Shown here: piece after piece, positions 40,491-50,350 of the stretch
Numbering within the stretch: the first letter of the stretch is position 1
Layout of the letters: each line of letters starts with the position of its first letter
Source: Cinnamomum chago
Taxonomy: Eukaryota; Streptophyta; Magnoliopsida; Laurales; Lauraceae
Direction: 5' to 3'
DNA length: 64,000 nucleotides
Assembly (NCBI GenBank): GCA_038049695.1
Contig: CP142453.1
Coordinates: 15,318,001 to 15,382,000 of the forward strand
The notes under the pieces: generated by a model
What the model was told of the DNA's origin: nothing
Seen by the model: only the letters and a program-made list of their open reading frames with translations
The model's database searches: none
Translations under genes and position numbers: made by a program

Positions 40491-40958
40491 GAGTTAATAG
40501 GAAATTAAACGCCAAACTTTTTAAGAGAAACTAAATTCTATTGGGCAAAGAGGGAGAACAGTAATATTGTGATAACATAGCATACCAAATGGACCTTGCC
40601 CATGATAAAAAGCCCACAACTTTTATAGGCTTCTATGCTCATGAAAAGGGCACAGTATTGGTAGGATTGAGGGTACATCATCTTTGCCTAGGGCATGGAT
40701 TTGATTATATATACATACAAAGCTCAAATCCAGGTTTATGCATATTGTAGACCCATGTTTGTTTAGCCACCAACAAAGGTAAGCCCAAATGTGACATATT
40801 CCCTCTTTACCATGTTCGCATGAAAAAAATAGTGTGGCAAACTTAAGTACAGCCACCACTTATTTTACCAACACTTCACTATAAGTTACTTTTATTTACC
40901 TCAAAAAAACTCGGTAAATTATGCTAAAGTAAATATAAAAGGCCACTTTTTTTACCAT

Positions 40959-40959
<1 letters not shown>

Positions 40960-41005
<46 letters not shown>
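40960..41005. repeat. Compound microsatellite (CT)n(TA)n
   Basis: About 13 CT units pass directly into about 10 TA units. Confidence 0.9.
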
Positions 41006-41149
41006 GACATACTTCATCTCATCTTATTTTACCTTACTTGTATTATGATGTGACATCCACCTTTATTACTTTACACACATAAACAAGAGGATTTTACACA
41101 AAAAAAAAAAAAAAAAAAAAAACCCACTTTAGGTGACCAGTGGGCCTAA

Positions 41150-41679
41150 GGGCATGTTTGTGTAACACTTTTCCGCGGAAAAGTAGATGGTTTTCCATGG
41201 AAAACTCATTTTTACGGCGTTTGATGTTGAACAATTTCGTGGAAACGCTTTCTTGCCTCGTCAACATTTTCCTTAATAATAGCGGAAATGAGTTGCCTAT
41301 GAGGGGTATGGAAGATAGATTTCCTCGAAAAAGTTCTCCCTCTTATCCTCACTATTGTTCATTTCAACCCAAAACCCTACAAGTCTTTCATTTTTTATTT
41401 TTTATAAATAAATTATTATTTGATGTTGAATAAATAATATACATGTTATGTTATTTTATTCAAAAAATTATTTCACCAAATAAGAAATTTTAATTTTCTA
41501 TAAGAAATCCACAGCCGCACCAAACAACATTAGCACCAATTCAATAGGAATTTTTTTTTACACCAAACATGAATTTCTAAATTCTGCGGAAATCATTTTC
41601 CGAGGTTTTCATTTCTATGAAATTTCCTAACGTGGCAATTTTCCCTTTTTGTGGAAATGGTGTGTATACAAACATGCCC
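41150..41679. mobile_element. Tourist-like MITE (PIF/Harbinger type), 530 bp
   Basis: Its ends GGGCATGTTTGT and ACAAACATGCCC form a perfect 12-bp inverted repeat. Flanking TAA at 41147-41149 and 41680-41682 is the 3-bp duplication typical of Tourist/Harbinger insertions. The interior is non-coding with TTTTCCGCGGAAAA and TTCCATGGAAA words shared with 22669-23177. It sits inside the left arm of the foldback element. Confidence 0.85.
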
Positions 41680-42177
41680 TAAAAGATCATGTTAATCGAC
41701 TTTGCACCAATCAGTCATTTTGCCTAAAAATGTGTTTTTTTTAGCACTTTCAACTAGCGTCCTTAGTAACCTTAGTTTTATGACGCTAAGGGTCTCTAGG
41801 GACCTTGCTGTGTAGACAAATTAGAACAAAAATAGGTGTGTTTCCTCGTGTTTTGTTGTCAACAAGTCTATTTTCCTTTACCACGTTCGTCTTTGCCCAT
41901 TTCTTTCGACCCAGCCGTCCAATTGTGGTCCCCTCCAACATCCTCTTGGTCTGTTCCTCATTCTCCTCGCCCTCCTATCAACTGTGGATATCTCTAAACA
42001 ATGACAACCTTTGTGATTCAGGCTATATCCATGAAACATACAACAATTGGTTCTTGGTTCTAATTTGTGTTGAGCACAGGGTCTCTACTATGGGAAGTAT
42101 GCACTACCAAAGACTGAGTGTGTAGTAGGCTGGTTGTTGATGATACAACTTATGCCGAGGGGATATGGAGCACAAAT

Positions 42178-42368
42178 GACGCATTGGCATTCTGTTAATT
42201 AGGTATTTTACGGTAGAGAATGCATCAAGCCAAAAATCGAGGCATGGAAGCATTAAAAATCATCGAAAGACCGGACGCATTGGCATTCTGTTAATTAAGT
42301 ATTTTGCGGTAGAGATTGCATCAGGCCAAAACCGAGGCATGGAAGCATTAAACATCATCGAAAGACCG
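42178..42368. repeat. Tandem duplication, 96-bp period, inside foldback element
   Basis: Units begin GACGCATTGGCATTCTGTTA at 42178 and 42274 and end CATCGAAAGACCG. They differ at only a few positions. Confidence 0.85.
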
Positions 42369-42919
42369 GTCTCAACCAAGTGATGGTGTTTCCTTTCTGC
42401 TCACCTATTTTGTTTAGGTGTGCAGGAACAAGAGATTTTATCTAAGATCCCACTGTTCATTGGTAAAGATTTGATTCTTTTGCTCATATTCTCTCCCCCA
42501 CCATCAAAACAGAGACACTTAATTTTTTAAGAGAGGATGTGGGAGGGGACCACAGTTGGTAGGAGGGCGAGGAGCAGGAGCAGTAGACGAAGAGGATGTG
42601 GGAGGGGACCACAGTTGGACGGTTGGATCGGAAGAAATGGGCGAAGACGAACGTGGTGAAGGAAAAAAGATTTGTTGACAACGAAACACGAAAAAACACG
42701 CCTATTTTTGTTTTAGTTTGTCTACACCGCAAAGTCCCTAGAGACCCTTAGCGTCATAAAACTAAAGTTGCTAGGGGCGATAGTTGAAAGTGCTAAAAAA
42801 AATCACTTTTCAAGCAAAATGATTGATCTTGATCTAAGGTCGGTTAAAATGACATTTTAGGCCACTAGTCACTTAAAATAAATAAATATTTTTTTTGGTA
42901 AAATCCTCTATAAACAAAC

Positions 42920-44060
42920 ATGCATCATAAGTCATGGATTTGATCTTAGTCGTGGTTAAAACTATCGTCACGCAAAATTCCAACTATTCCCATTTCCAAT
43001 CAAATAGGCCCAATTGGGATTTCTAATCTCTACCATCATATAGGAAGTTTCCATTGTGTCATCACTCATCTCTAGGAATCTCTACAAAATGGAATACATT
43101 GTCAACAATATCAATATATATATATATATCTCTTAAAAACCTATTTCCTTGAAAATATTTAAGAATATTCTCAAGTCTAGAGATTTTAAAGAGATGTTGT
43201 CAAATAAAAATAAATAAAAATCTTCTATAGCAAATATTGCATAGTGTCACTGAGTCCAAACAAAATTAAAACATAGTTAACTTAGATCATATTGTTTTCC
43301 TCTTTGCAAGAGACTTGAACTCACATGTGAGTATATGATACGATGTCTAGCAAAATATTTTCCCACGAGACAAGCATGTAGACTTCTCGATCTAGAATCT
43401 AGATGTTAAAGAGGCTATCATTGAATATCGTGATCCCCCCTAGATTTTATGGCACCAACCACGACAACGTCTACACCAAACACAAACACTCCTTTTATGA
43501 TGAGCAACCGCCACATGATCACACTTTTAACATTATTTCATTTATTAAAAAAAAAATCATTATTGTCAAAGTAACTGGTACCTCCAAATGCCATACTGCT
43601 CTTTTGCCGTCTAGTATGGTAAAAGAGCCTATCACCCACGGTTATCAATTTAGAATTTTTCATTTCAGCAGTCCTCCAGCCGATGCAGAATGGGGTTTGA
43701 ACTCCCATCCACTTTAGTCAATTTTGGTTGATTTTAATTGTCAAGTGTGTGTATATTTATATACATATAAATAATATAAAGTTTTATTATTCCAAAATGT
43801 CACAAAAATATTTTATCTACCGAAATGGAATTAACAACTATGCAATCCATATGAAATTGACAACTTTGCAATCAATTAAAGGTGAACTTGCATGCCCACA
43901 ACATTTTTAAAGGTAATAGATTGTGTGCCCACAACATTTTTAGTACCCTTTTAAAATAGAAAAAAGAGAATTTAAATATAGCAAACTTATTTCTTATGCC
44001 TCTCCATCAACTCGCAAGTAGGTATCATAATTATTTGCTTGGTTGACCAAATGCAATTTT
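42920..44060. other. Gene-free region
   Basis: Non-coding AT-rich sequence with a (TA)n run near 43112-43128. Open frames here show no family motif. Confidence 0.45.
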
Positions 44061-44076
44061 TTGAATTCTGTAGATT

Positions 44077-44299
44077 TATTATTTTTGGTAACCCAAGCGG
44101 CCAGTCAAGGGGGCTGGCCAGGCCATGATAGTACCCCCGCACATAGGGAGAGAGGCAGAGAGCTCATGGAAGGGAAGGGAATCATACACGTGAAAAGGGA
44201 GTCAAACAAGTAGGAAAGGGCAGCATACCCAAGGCCCGAGCCCTAAGATAACTAGGCGAAATACAGGGTTGGCCACCAACATACCAACCCCTGGTCTTC
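44077..44299 (-). mobile_element. tRNA-related SINE, family B copy 3
   Basis: The body matches the copies at 1220 and 15990 (TTTGGTAACCCA, GGCTGGCC, repeated CA(A/C)GTG/AAAGGG words, GGTTGGCCACCAAC). A perfect 16-bp target duplication, TTGAATTCTGTAGATT, lies at 44061-44076 and 44300-44315, which fixes both ends. The tail is short and A-rich rather than pure poly(A). Confidence 0.8.
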
Positions 44300-44701
44300 T
44301 TGAATTCTGTAGATTGACAACAATATAATACCGCTGCGAAATTGATTTCGTAAGAAATTCTCGAATTCTTGCATGTGGGGAAAGATTTAAAATAAATCCG
44401 TGGAACTCGTTCCATAAAATTATCGTATTGTCACTAAATTGATTTTGAAAATTACACAAAAAGCAGACTTTAGTAACCCACAAAATTCTGAGAATTGACT
44501 TCCATTCAATCAAGCCAAACCCCTGGATCAAACCTAAGAAAAAATAAAATTTATGATAGGCTCGTCTAGATTCGGGACGAATTAGGGCCCGAACTCAGGT
44601 AGGGTTTAGGTTCACACCCTAGGCACCTGACCTACATATGTAATCATACTATCACAGACACTGAAATATGTATGAAGCACTCACATTTATAAATTTTAGG
44701 G

Positions 44702-45069
44702 ACAATTACCATACAGACAGTTTTAAAGCTGACAATAGCTCCATAACAGCCCAAAAATGTATAATTACCGCAGAACTGTTCGATCCGTAGAATATCACAG
44801 CTTGCGATATCCTAGGAAAGTAGAATATCCCACAGTCACTTGAACAGTCCGTTTATTTTTTTTTTCCTTGACTGTGGGACCACCAAAGCACCATCCAAAC
44901 CGTTGGATAGCTGTATGAGTATAAGAACTAATATCGCACCAAATTTGAACCGTTGAACGGTTTAGATGGTGGTTTGGTGGTCCCACAGTCAAGGAAAAAA
45001 AGAAAAAAATGACTATTCCGGCTGTTCTAGGGCAATTGTCAGCTTTAAGACCGTTCGTACGGTAATTGT
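44702..45069. mobile_element. Palindromic MITE, 368 bp
   Basis: The left end ACAATTACCATAC and the reverse complement of the right end, ACAATTACCGTAC, start long inverted arms that also pair at TTAAAGCTGACAAT and at CCTTGACTGTGGGACCACCA (44866-44885 against about 44977-44996). The element folds into a near-complete hairpin. The target duplication was not identified. Confidence 0.75.
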
Positions 45070-45074
45070 TTATG

Positions 45075-46120
45075 CCTCTGGTTAATCAAACCACACCCAT
45101 AATTTCAGGGTAGCAAGACCCATCCTGATTCAACCGAACTCAAAACGGATTTCACACTGGTGAGAACCTACAACAAGTTGGCTCAGGTTGGTTTAATGAG
45201 ATTTCACTCAAGTCAGGCTTGGATTTGGGTGGCGGTTGCATCCTTAGGTCCACTGGCATTTCCAAAAATCCCCAAGTTAGGGAGATTTGTTTGGTTAATT
45301 TAAATCCTCTTATTTGCCTTCTGTACAAACCAAATTCTTGAAACGCTCCCAATTGCAGCTGATTAGACTGAGTCACTAGAATCCTTCATGGGTGCTGTGG
45401 GGTTCGACCAGCTTTTTTTTAATACTGAATAGGGGATATCAAAGCTTCATTGAGGATTTTCTTTACAGGATGAATGAGTCTATGATTCAGTTTTAAATCA
45501 ATTGTCAAAATTTATTGTGCTCTTTTTTTATCACCTTACTGCTGCTGCAATAGTTGGTTGGCAATATGCAACAAAGAGCATGATCATTGGGTCAACCCTC
45601 CTCTTTTAGAGCAAAACTAAATTCAGATCTTATATGCCAAGAGAGTTACAATGTTTAAAAAGATTAAGCAACTAGTTCCAATTGAGAATTGAAATGACTG
45701 ACCATTCTTATAAGCAAAAATGCACCTTGTACTTTACAATGAGTCGATTGCCAATAAATCTGGGGGCTCAAAAATACATCCATGACAAGCCTTGGTCAAA
45801 GTAGAAGTTGCCTAAGATGGTGGCAAAATCTATACAAGACTGTAGCCAGAAATAATATTAATAACTAAGATTAAACCAGGTTGATATCCTTTTCTGCGTT
45901 ACAAATCACAGTAGACACGGACTATGCACACTGAACTGTGTCCTTAAGTTGATATGATGTTGATACGACACATTTCTATTCCATGCAATGAGACCCAACT
46001 ATTACTAATCCAACCACCCCACCCATCCTAAATATAAATTGGTTCACTATCGTCATTTGACACCCATATGACCTACACGTTGACCTTGAAATGCATGTCA
46101 AAAACCTCTGATCAGGCACT
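45075..46120. other. Gene-free region
   Basis: No exon was recognised. It is ordinary AT-rich intergenic sequence. Confidence 0.45.
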
Positions 46121-46125
46121 CTTTA

Positions 46126-46446
46126 GGGCCTATTTGGATAGGGCAAAAATGGAGCAGAGTGAAGTTAATTGGACCCAAACAGTCTAAAATTTCCAACTCT
46201 ACCCCATTTGGATGAGTTTGGCCCGATAGATGAAGTAATGTTGTAAGCCATATGTACTCTATTTCACTTCAACTCTAAATTCTTCCATTTCGAGTAAAAG
46301 TGGATTCTACTCAAATCCTTAACTTCAAAATAAGCATCCAAATGAAGTAAAGTAAAGTACTCTACTTCAACTACGACCTACTTCTCTTCACTCCACTCCA
46401 CGTGTGAAATCCACTTCATCTTACTCCTCATTTATCCAAACAAGCC
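46126..46446. mobile_element. MITE with GGGCCTATTTGGATA-type ends, about 320 bp
   Basis: The left end GGGCCTATTTGGATAGGGC and the reverse complement of the right end, GGCTTGTTTGGATAAATGAG, form an imperfect inverted repeat that continues into (A/G)GAG(C/T)A-GA-TGAAGT. Flanks are TTA and TAA rather than one identical triplet, so the exact ends are uncertain. It is non-coding. Confidence 0.55.
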
Positions 46447-46651
46447 TAAGGGTATAAGGAGATATTCAGAAACTAGGTAACATACCTGAGCAATAAGACT
46501 AAGGAACCATATTATGTAACTTCGAAAGGTATTAGATTAACGCCCAGACATGAATCAAATATTTCAAAAAAAGGTTCAGAGAGGAGAGAGATTTACATAT
46601 TAATTTTATTGATTTGGAGATGCTTACAAACCAAGTATCTCAACAGCCTCT

Positions 46652-46674
46652 GAGAGAGAGAGAGAGAGAGAGAG
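46652..46674. repeat. (GA)n microsatellite
   Basis: About eleven GA units lie just upstream of the VNTR. Confidence 0.9.
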
Positions 46675-46708
46675 GCATCTCCAATAGTTAAATATAAATC
46701 ATAAAAGA

Positions 46709-47036
46709 CAGGCATGAAGGTGTAATAGCAGCTGTGAACAGTGTGAGACAACATGTTAGAGTTTTCAACTAGAGTTGAACAGGCATGAAGGGGTAATAGC
46801 AGCTGTCAACAGTGTAATAGCATCTCTGAACAGTGCGAGACAACATGTTAGAGTTTTCAACAAGAGTTGAACAGGCATGAAGGGGTAATAGCAGCTTTTA
46901 ACAGTATGTAATAGCAGCTCTGAACAGTGTGAGACAACATGTTAAGATTTTCAATTAGAGTTGAACAGGCATGAAGGGGTAATAGCAGCTGTTAACAGTG
47001 TGAAATAACATTTTGAGTTTTCAATTAGAGTTGAAG
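46709..47036. repeat. VNTR-like array, four units with nested duplication
   Basis: Units start CAGGCATGAAGG at 46709, 46780, 46872 and 46966 and end (A/C)(A/T)AGAGTTGAA. Units 1 and 4 are about 71 bp. Units 2 and 3 are 92-94 bp because a roughly 23-bp subunit (TAATAGCAGCT...GAACAGTG) is doubled inside them. Confidence 0.9.
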
Positions 47037-47449
47037 TGCGAGCCCCCCTATTTATTCATCTTGGTAAAGGACAACTTAGCTACAAGTATCCAAGATTTAA
47101 TTTCATGGTGTGTTGCTCACGAACATTAGACGATATAAGTAAATGATTAGCAAACAACTTTGGAGAAAGGTGTTTTCGATCAAATTGACTGAAAATGAGC
47201 TAAATGAAGACAACACGTGAGGTGTAGGGTAATTTTCCCCTACAAAGGTTCCCAAGTAAGGGCGGGTGATGTTGGCACGGTACATGAAAATCTGGAGGGT
47301 CCCCAGTTAAATGATGGGGCCTTGCCTCTTTAAAACGGACATTCCGACGTTTGCATGAGAAATTTTCATGGGGTTTGTATATGTAGGCAGAAGTAATAGC
47401 ATAGAAGAAGAATTAGTCAAAACTGAAAATAACTTAACTATCATTGTGT

Positions 47450-48520
47450 GGCAGATTTTGATCATCATCGAAGCCTTGTCCCAACTATGTTGGGGTCGAC
47501 GACATAAAACTTTGTTTCTCCATTCCAATCTATCCTAAGCCAAATCCTTGGATAAGCTGCACTTCTTTAAATCTATCATTACTACTTTTATTCATATCCT
47601 CTTTGAACTACCCCTTTTTCTAGATGGGCCACTAATCTACATAGAAAACCTGGTCCTCAAAGACGACATTGCTAGGTTGTGTTGGACATGTCCAAACCAT
47701 CTCAATTCAGTCTCTCTTAGTTTATCACCTATCTATCCTAATCATACATGTTCCTAGAAAGTGCACAATTTTTATTCTATCTTTTCTAATTTTACCACAC
47801 ATTTATCTCAACATTCTCAAATCTATTGCACTCATTTTGTGGATGTTTGCTTTTTAATGATTGGTCAACATTCTACTCCATAGGTCATAGTGGGTCTGAC
47901 TACTGCCATATAAATTTTCCTTCAATTTTCTTGGTATGTGCTGATCATAAAGCACTCAAAAGCAAGTCTCCACTTCAACCATCCCACTCTTATACTATGC
48001 TCGACATCTCTCTCAATCTTTCCATCCTTATTATTAATTATCGATCCATAATATTGGAATGAATTCTTTATGATATCTATTGAGCTTCAATTCTCATAGG
48101 AGTTTCGGCTATGCACATCCCAACTTAAGCTACAATTCACATATTCTATCTTTTTACAACTTATTTTAAAGCCCTTGGATTCTAAAGTCTCTTGCCATCT
48201 ATTATGTTCCGCATTCATATCATTTCTCAATTCATCCACTAACACTAAATCATATGCAAACAACATACACTAAGGTACCTCCTTTTGAATGTGAGTAGTT
48301 AACTCGTTGATAATCAATTCAAATAGGTAAGAGCTTAAAGCCGCCCCTAATGCAAACCTATGATCAATGAAAACTCACTTATCTCTCCACAAAAAATTCT
48401 CATCCTCATTACCATTCCCTCATACATGTCTTTAATGATGTCAATATAACATCTTGGGATACTCCTTTCATCTAAAATCTACAATAACAAATCTCTAGGG
48501 ACCCTGTGATAAATTAAAAT
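47450..48520 (-). pseudogene. Degenerate LINE (L1-type) reverse transcriptase, 5'-truncated
   Basis: Read on the minus strand with several stops and frame breaks, the plant LINE RT order is visible: YHRVPRDLLL, IDIIKDMYEGMVMRMRIFCG, ISEFSLIIGLHQGAALSSYL, a FAYD box, RWQETLESKGFKIS, a WLKWR segment, MAVVRPTMTYGVE, and a C-terminal KLRETELRWFGHVQ. The RT active-site box should be F/YADD and here the first Asp is Tyr, so it is catalytically dead besides being broken. The N-terminal half of ORF2 is missing upstream of about 48520. Confidence 0.8.
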
Positions 48521-48580
48521 TATAGAACAAGTTAAAGTGTTCAAGTTGGATTGAGCAAGTGAGATTAGAAGAAGGTCAAT

Positions 48581-48937
48581 TGATGCAGTAGCACACGGTT
48601 GCCATACACTCGTGGGCCACATGTGGGATCCACCCCTGAAATTCTCTTATTTTTAATTAGTATTAGTTTAAGTTTAGCAACAATTGTAATTAGAGTTAAT
48701 TTCTAATTTGGATAGGTTTATTATTTGTTTCCTAGTTGATTAGGAATGCTTTCTTAGGGCTTAAGTTTCTTTTATCATAAATAAGACATTGTAGAGATCA
48801 ATAATCTCTGATTAGAATTGAGTTAATAAAATTCACTGTGTGGATTTTTTGTTGGAGATTGTTTCTTCTTCGAGTGATTGTTTTTCGGAATCCTAATTGT
48901 ACTCCTGTACTTGCATTCTAACCCTAGGATTGCATCA
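48581..48937 (+). mobile_element. Solo LTR related to the LTRs at 56183-57289
   Basis: It starts TGATGCAG and ends TTGCATCA, as the two LTRs at 56183 and 56953 do. It shares TTTCCTAGTTGATTAGG, ACATTGTAGAGAT, AATAAAATT and CTAACCCTAGG in the same order. There is no second LTR, primer-binding site or clear target duplication (flanks TCAAT and ACAAC). Confidence 0.65.
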
Positions 48938-48939
48938 AC

Positions 48940-50350
48940 AACAAAGTAGGAGCCAACTGGTAGAGTATTGTGTGGTCATTAAGTGGCACCTCAATGGATG
49001 GCCTTTGCATAGGATGACAGGTAGACCTACTTCTCTTTCGGAAAATGAATATTGAGCAAGAAAAAAGAGAAGCGGGCAAAATAAATTCAACAACACGTTA
49101 AGATAGATGTGGGGAGTAAAATGGAAGGAAATCAAGAATGAGGAATAAGTACATCAAAAGAAATGTACAAGCATCTTCAATACGAAGGGAAAGAAAAAAA
49201 AATTCTTTGAGATGGTTTAGGTAAGAAAGGCCAAAGGTGTCAATATGAGGTATAAAAAGGTTAGAACAAAGGATCCAGGAGAGGAGGGGATTAATGAAGG
49301 CATTTAATAATCAAGTGATGAGGAAAAGAAGTTAAAGCTGTGGAGTGATAGAGAGGGCAGCTTCAAACACAGTTTAATAGGATAGCAACATTCTATGACT
49401 CTCAAAGCCATGGATAAGGCTATGTTGACGGTAAAAATTGATGATCCCTTGATGTAGAAGTGTTCTCCATATCTTCATGTACTTCCATAGGGGATGCATG
49501 TTGTGGGACATTAGAAATTTATTTCAGAGTGTTGCCTTGTATTTTTTCTTGTAGGTGCACTCCTTTCTCATATCACCAACAAGTTTCATGTGCATGTGCA
49601 TGCACAAAAAGAGAAATGACATTTGATGGGAAGTTAAAAATTTTGTGACATGTGAGTCCAACACTGCTATAGCTCCTGGATAGATCCAAATTTTGGCCCT
49701 TTTTTTTAATCTCTTTCATCTTTTTTTCCTCTCTTGTTTTTGTGGGTGGGGTGGTGGGGTTGTGGGTGGGCCGTGCATGTGTGTGTGTGTGTGTCAGAGA
49801 GAGAGAGAGAGAGAGAGTTTGACTTGCTAATCAAAGGTGCCATTTGCTGGGAGTTTGCGATGAATCATTATAAAGGTAACCCCACTGACCATTCAAGGAA
49901 AATGGTCAATCACCCTACTAAGCAAAAGAATGGTATAGTATAGTTTTTACCAATTAAAAGAGGAAAAATGGTTTTGATGCATAATATCTGAAAATTGAAT
50001 AATTAAATTAAACCCTCTAATATTTTCAAAAGACTATCAGTGCCGACAATACATGAATCTCAACATCTCATTTAACAAGATGCATAGGAAAATGCCTCAC
50101 AACAAAGATATGTCCAATATTTGGAGTCTTAAGCTCTATCACCTATTCATCTAGAACAACAGTTCCGCTGGAACTCCTTTTTAATACCCTTATTAGCACA
50201 TGTTCCCAAAACCATGTTCATTTCTGGACACTAAGAACTCTCACAACAAAACCTACTTGAATACTGTGCTGCAGCTCAACTTCCACGAACACAAATTCTA
50301 TATATTTATACCTTTGTTGCCTCCAATGAAGATGGAGCACACGCAAGGAC
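48940..50350. other. Gene-free region, 3' flank of the small four-exon gene
   Basis: No exon was recognised. The segment 49205-49330 has a LINE-like LRWF reading on the plus strand but too little to call. A (GT)n(GA)n run lies at about 49776-49817. The right end may be 3' UTR of the minus-strand gene. Confidence 0.45.

Larger units (their letters stand above)
41087..42908. mobile_element. Long-terminal-inverted-repeat (foldback) element, with nested MITE
   Basis: The left arm (41087 to about 41995, interrupted by the MITE at 41150-41679) and the right arm (about 42535-42908) are inverted repeats of nearly 400 bp once the MITE is removed. Shared blocks include GAGGATTTTAC, TTTTTTTTAGCACTTTCAAC, TTTTATGACGCTAAGGGTCT and ACCACGTTCGTCTT. 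The spacer holds a 96-bp tandem duplication. No transposase was recognised. Exact outer ends and target duplication are not resolved. Confidence 0.75.

Noticed and set aside
49200..49340. LINE-like LRWF reading on the plus strand
   Set aside because: Only a few residues fit and stops interrupt them. It cannot be told from chance.
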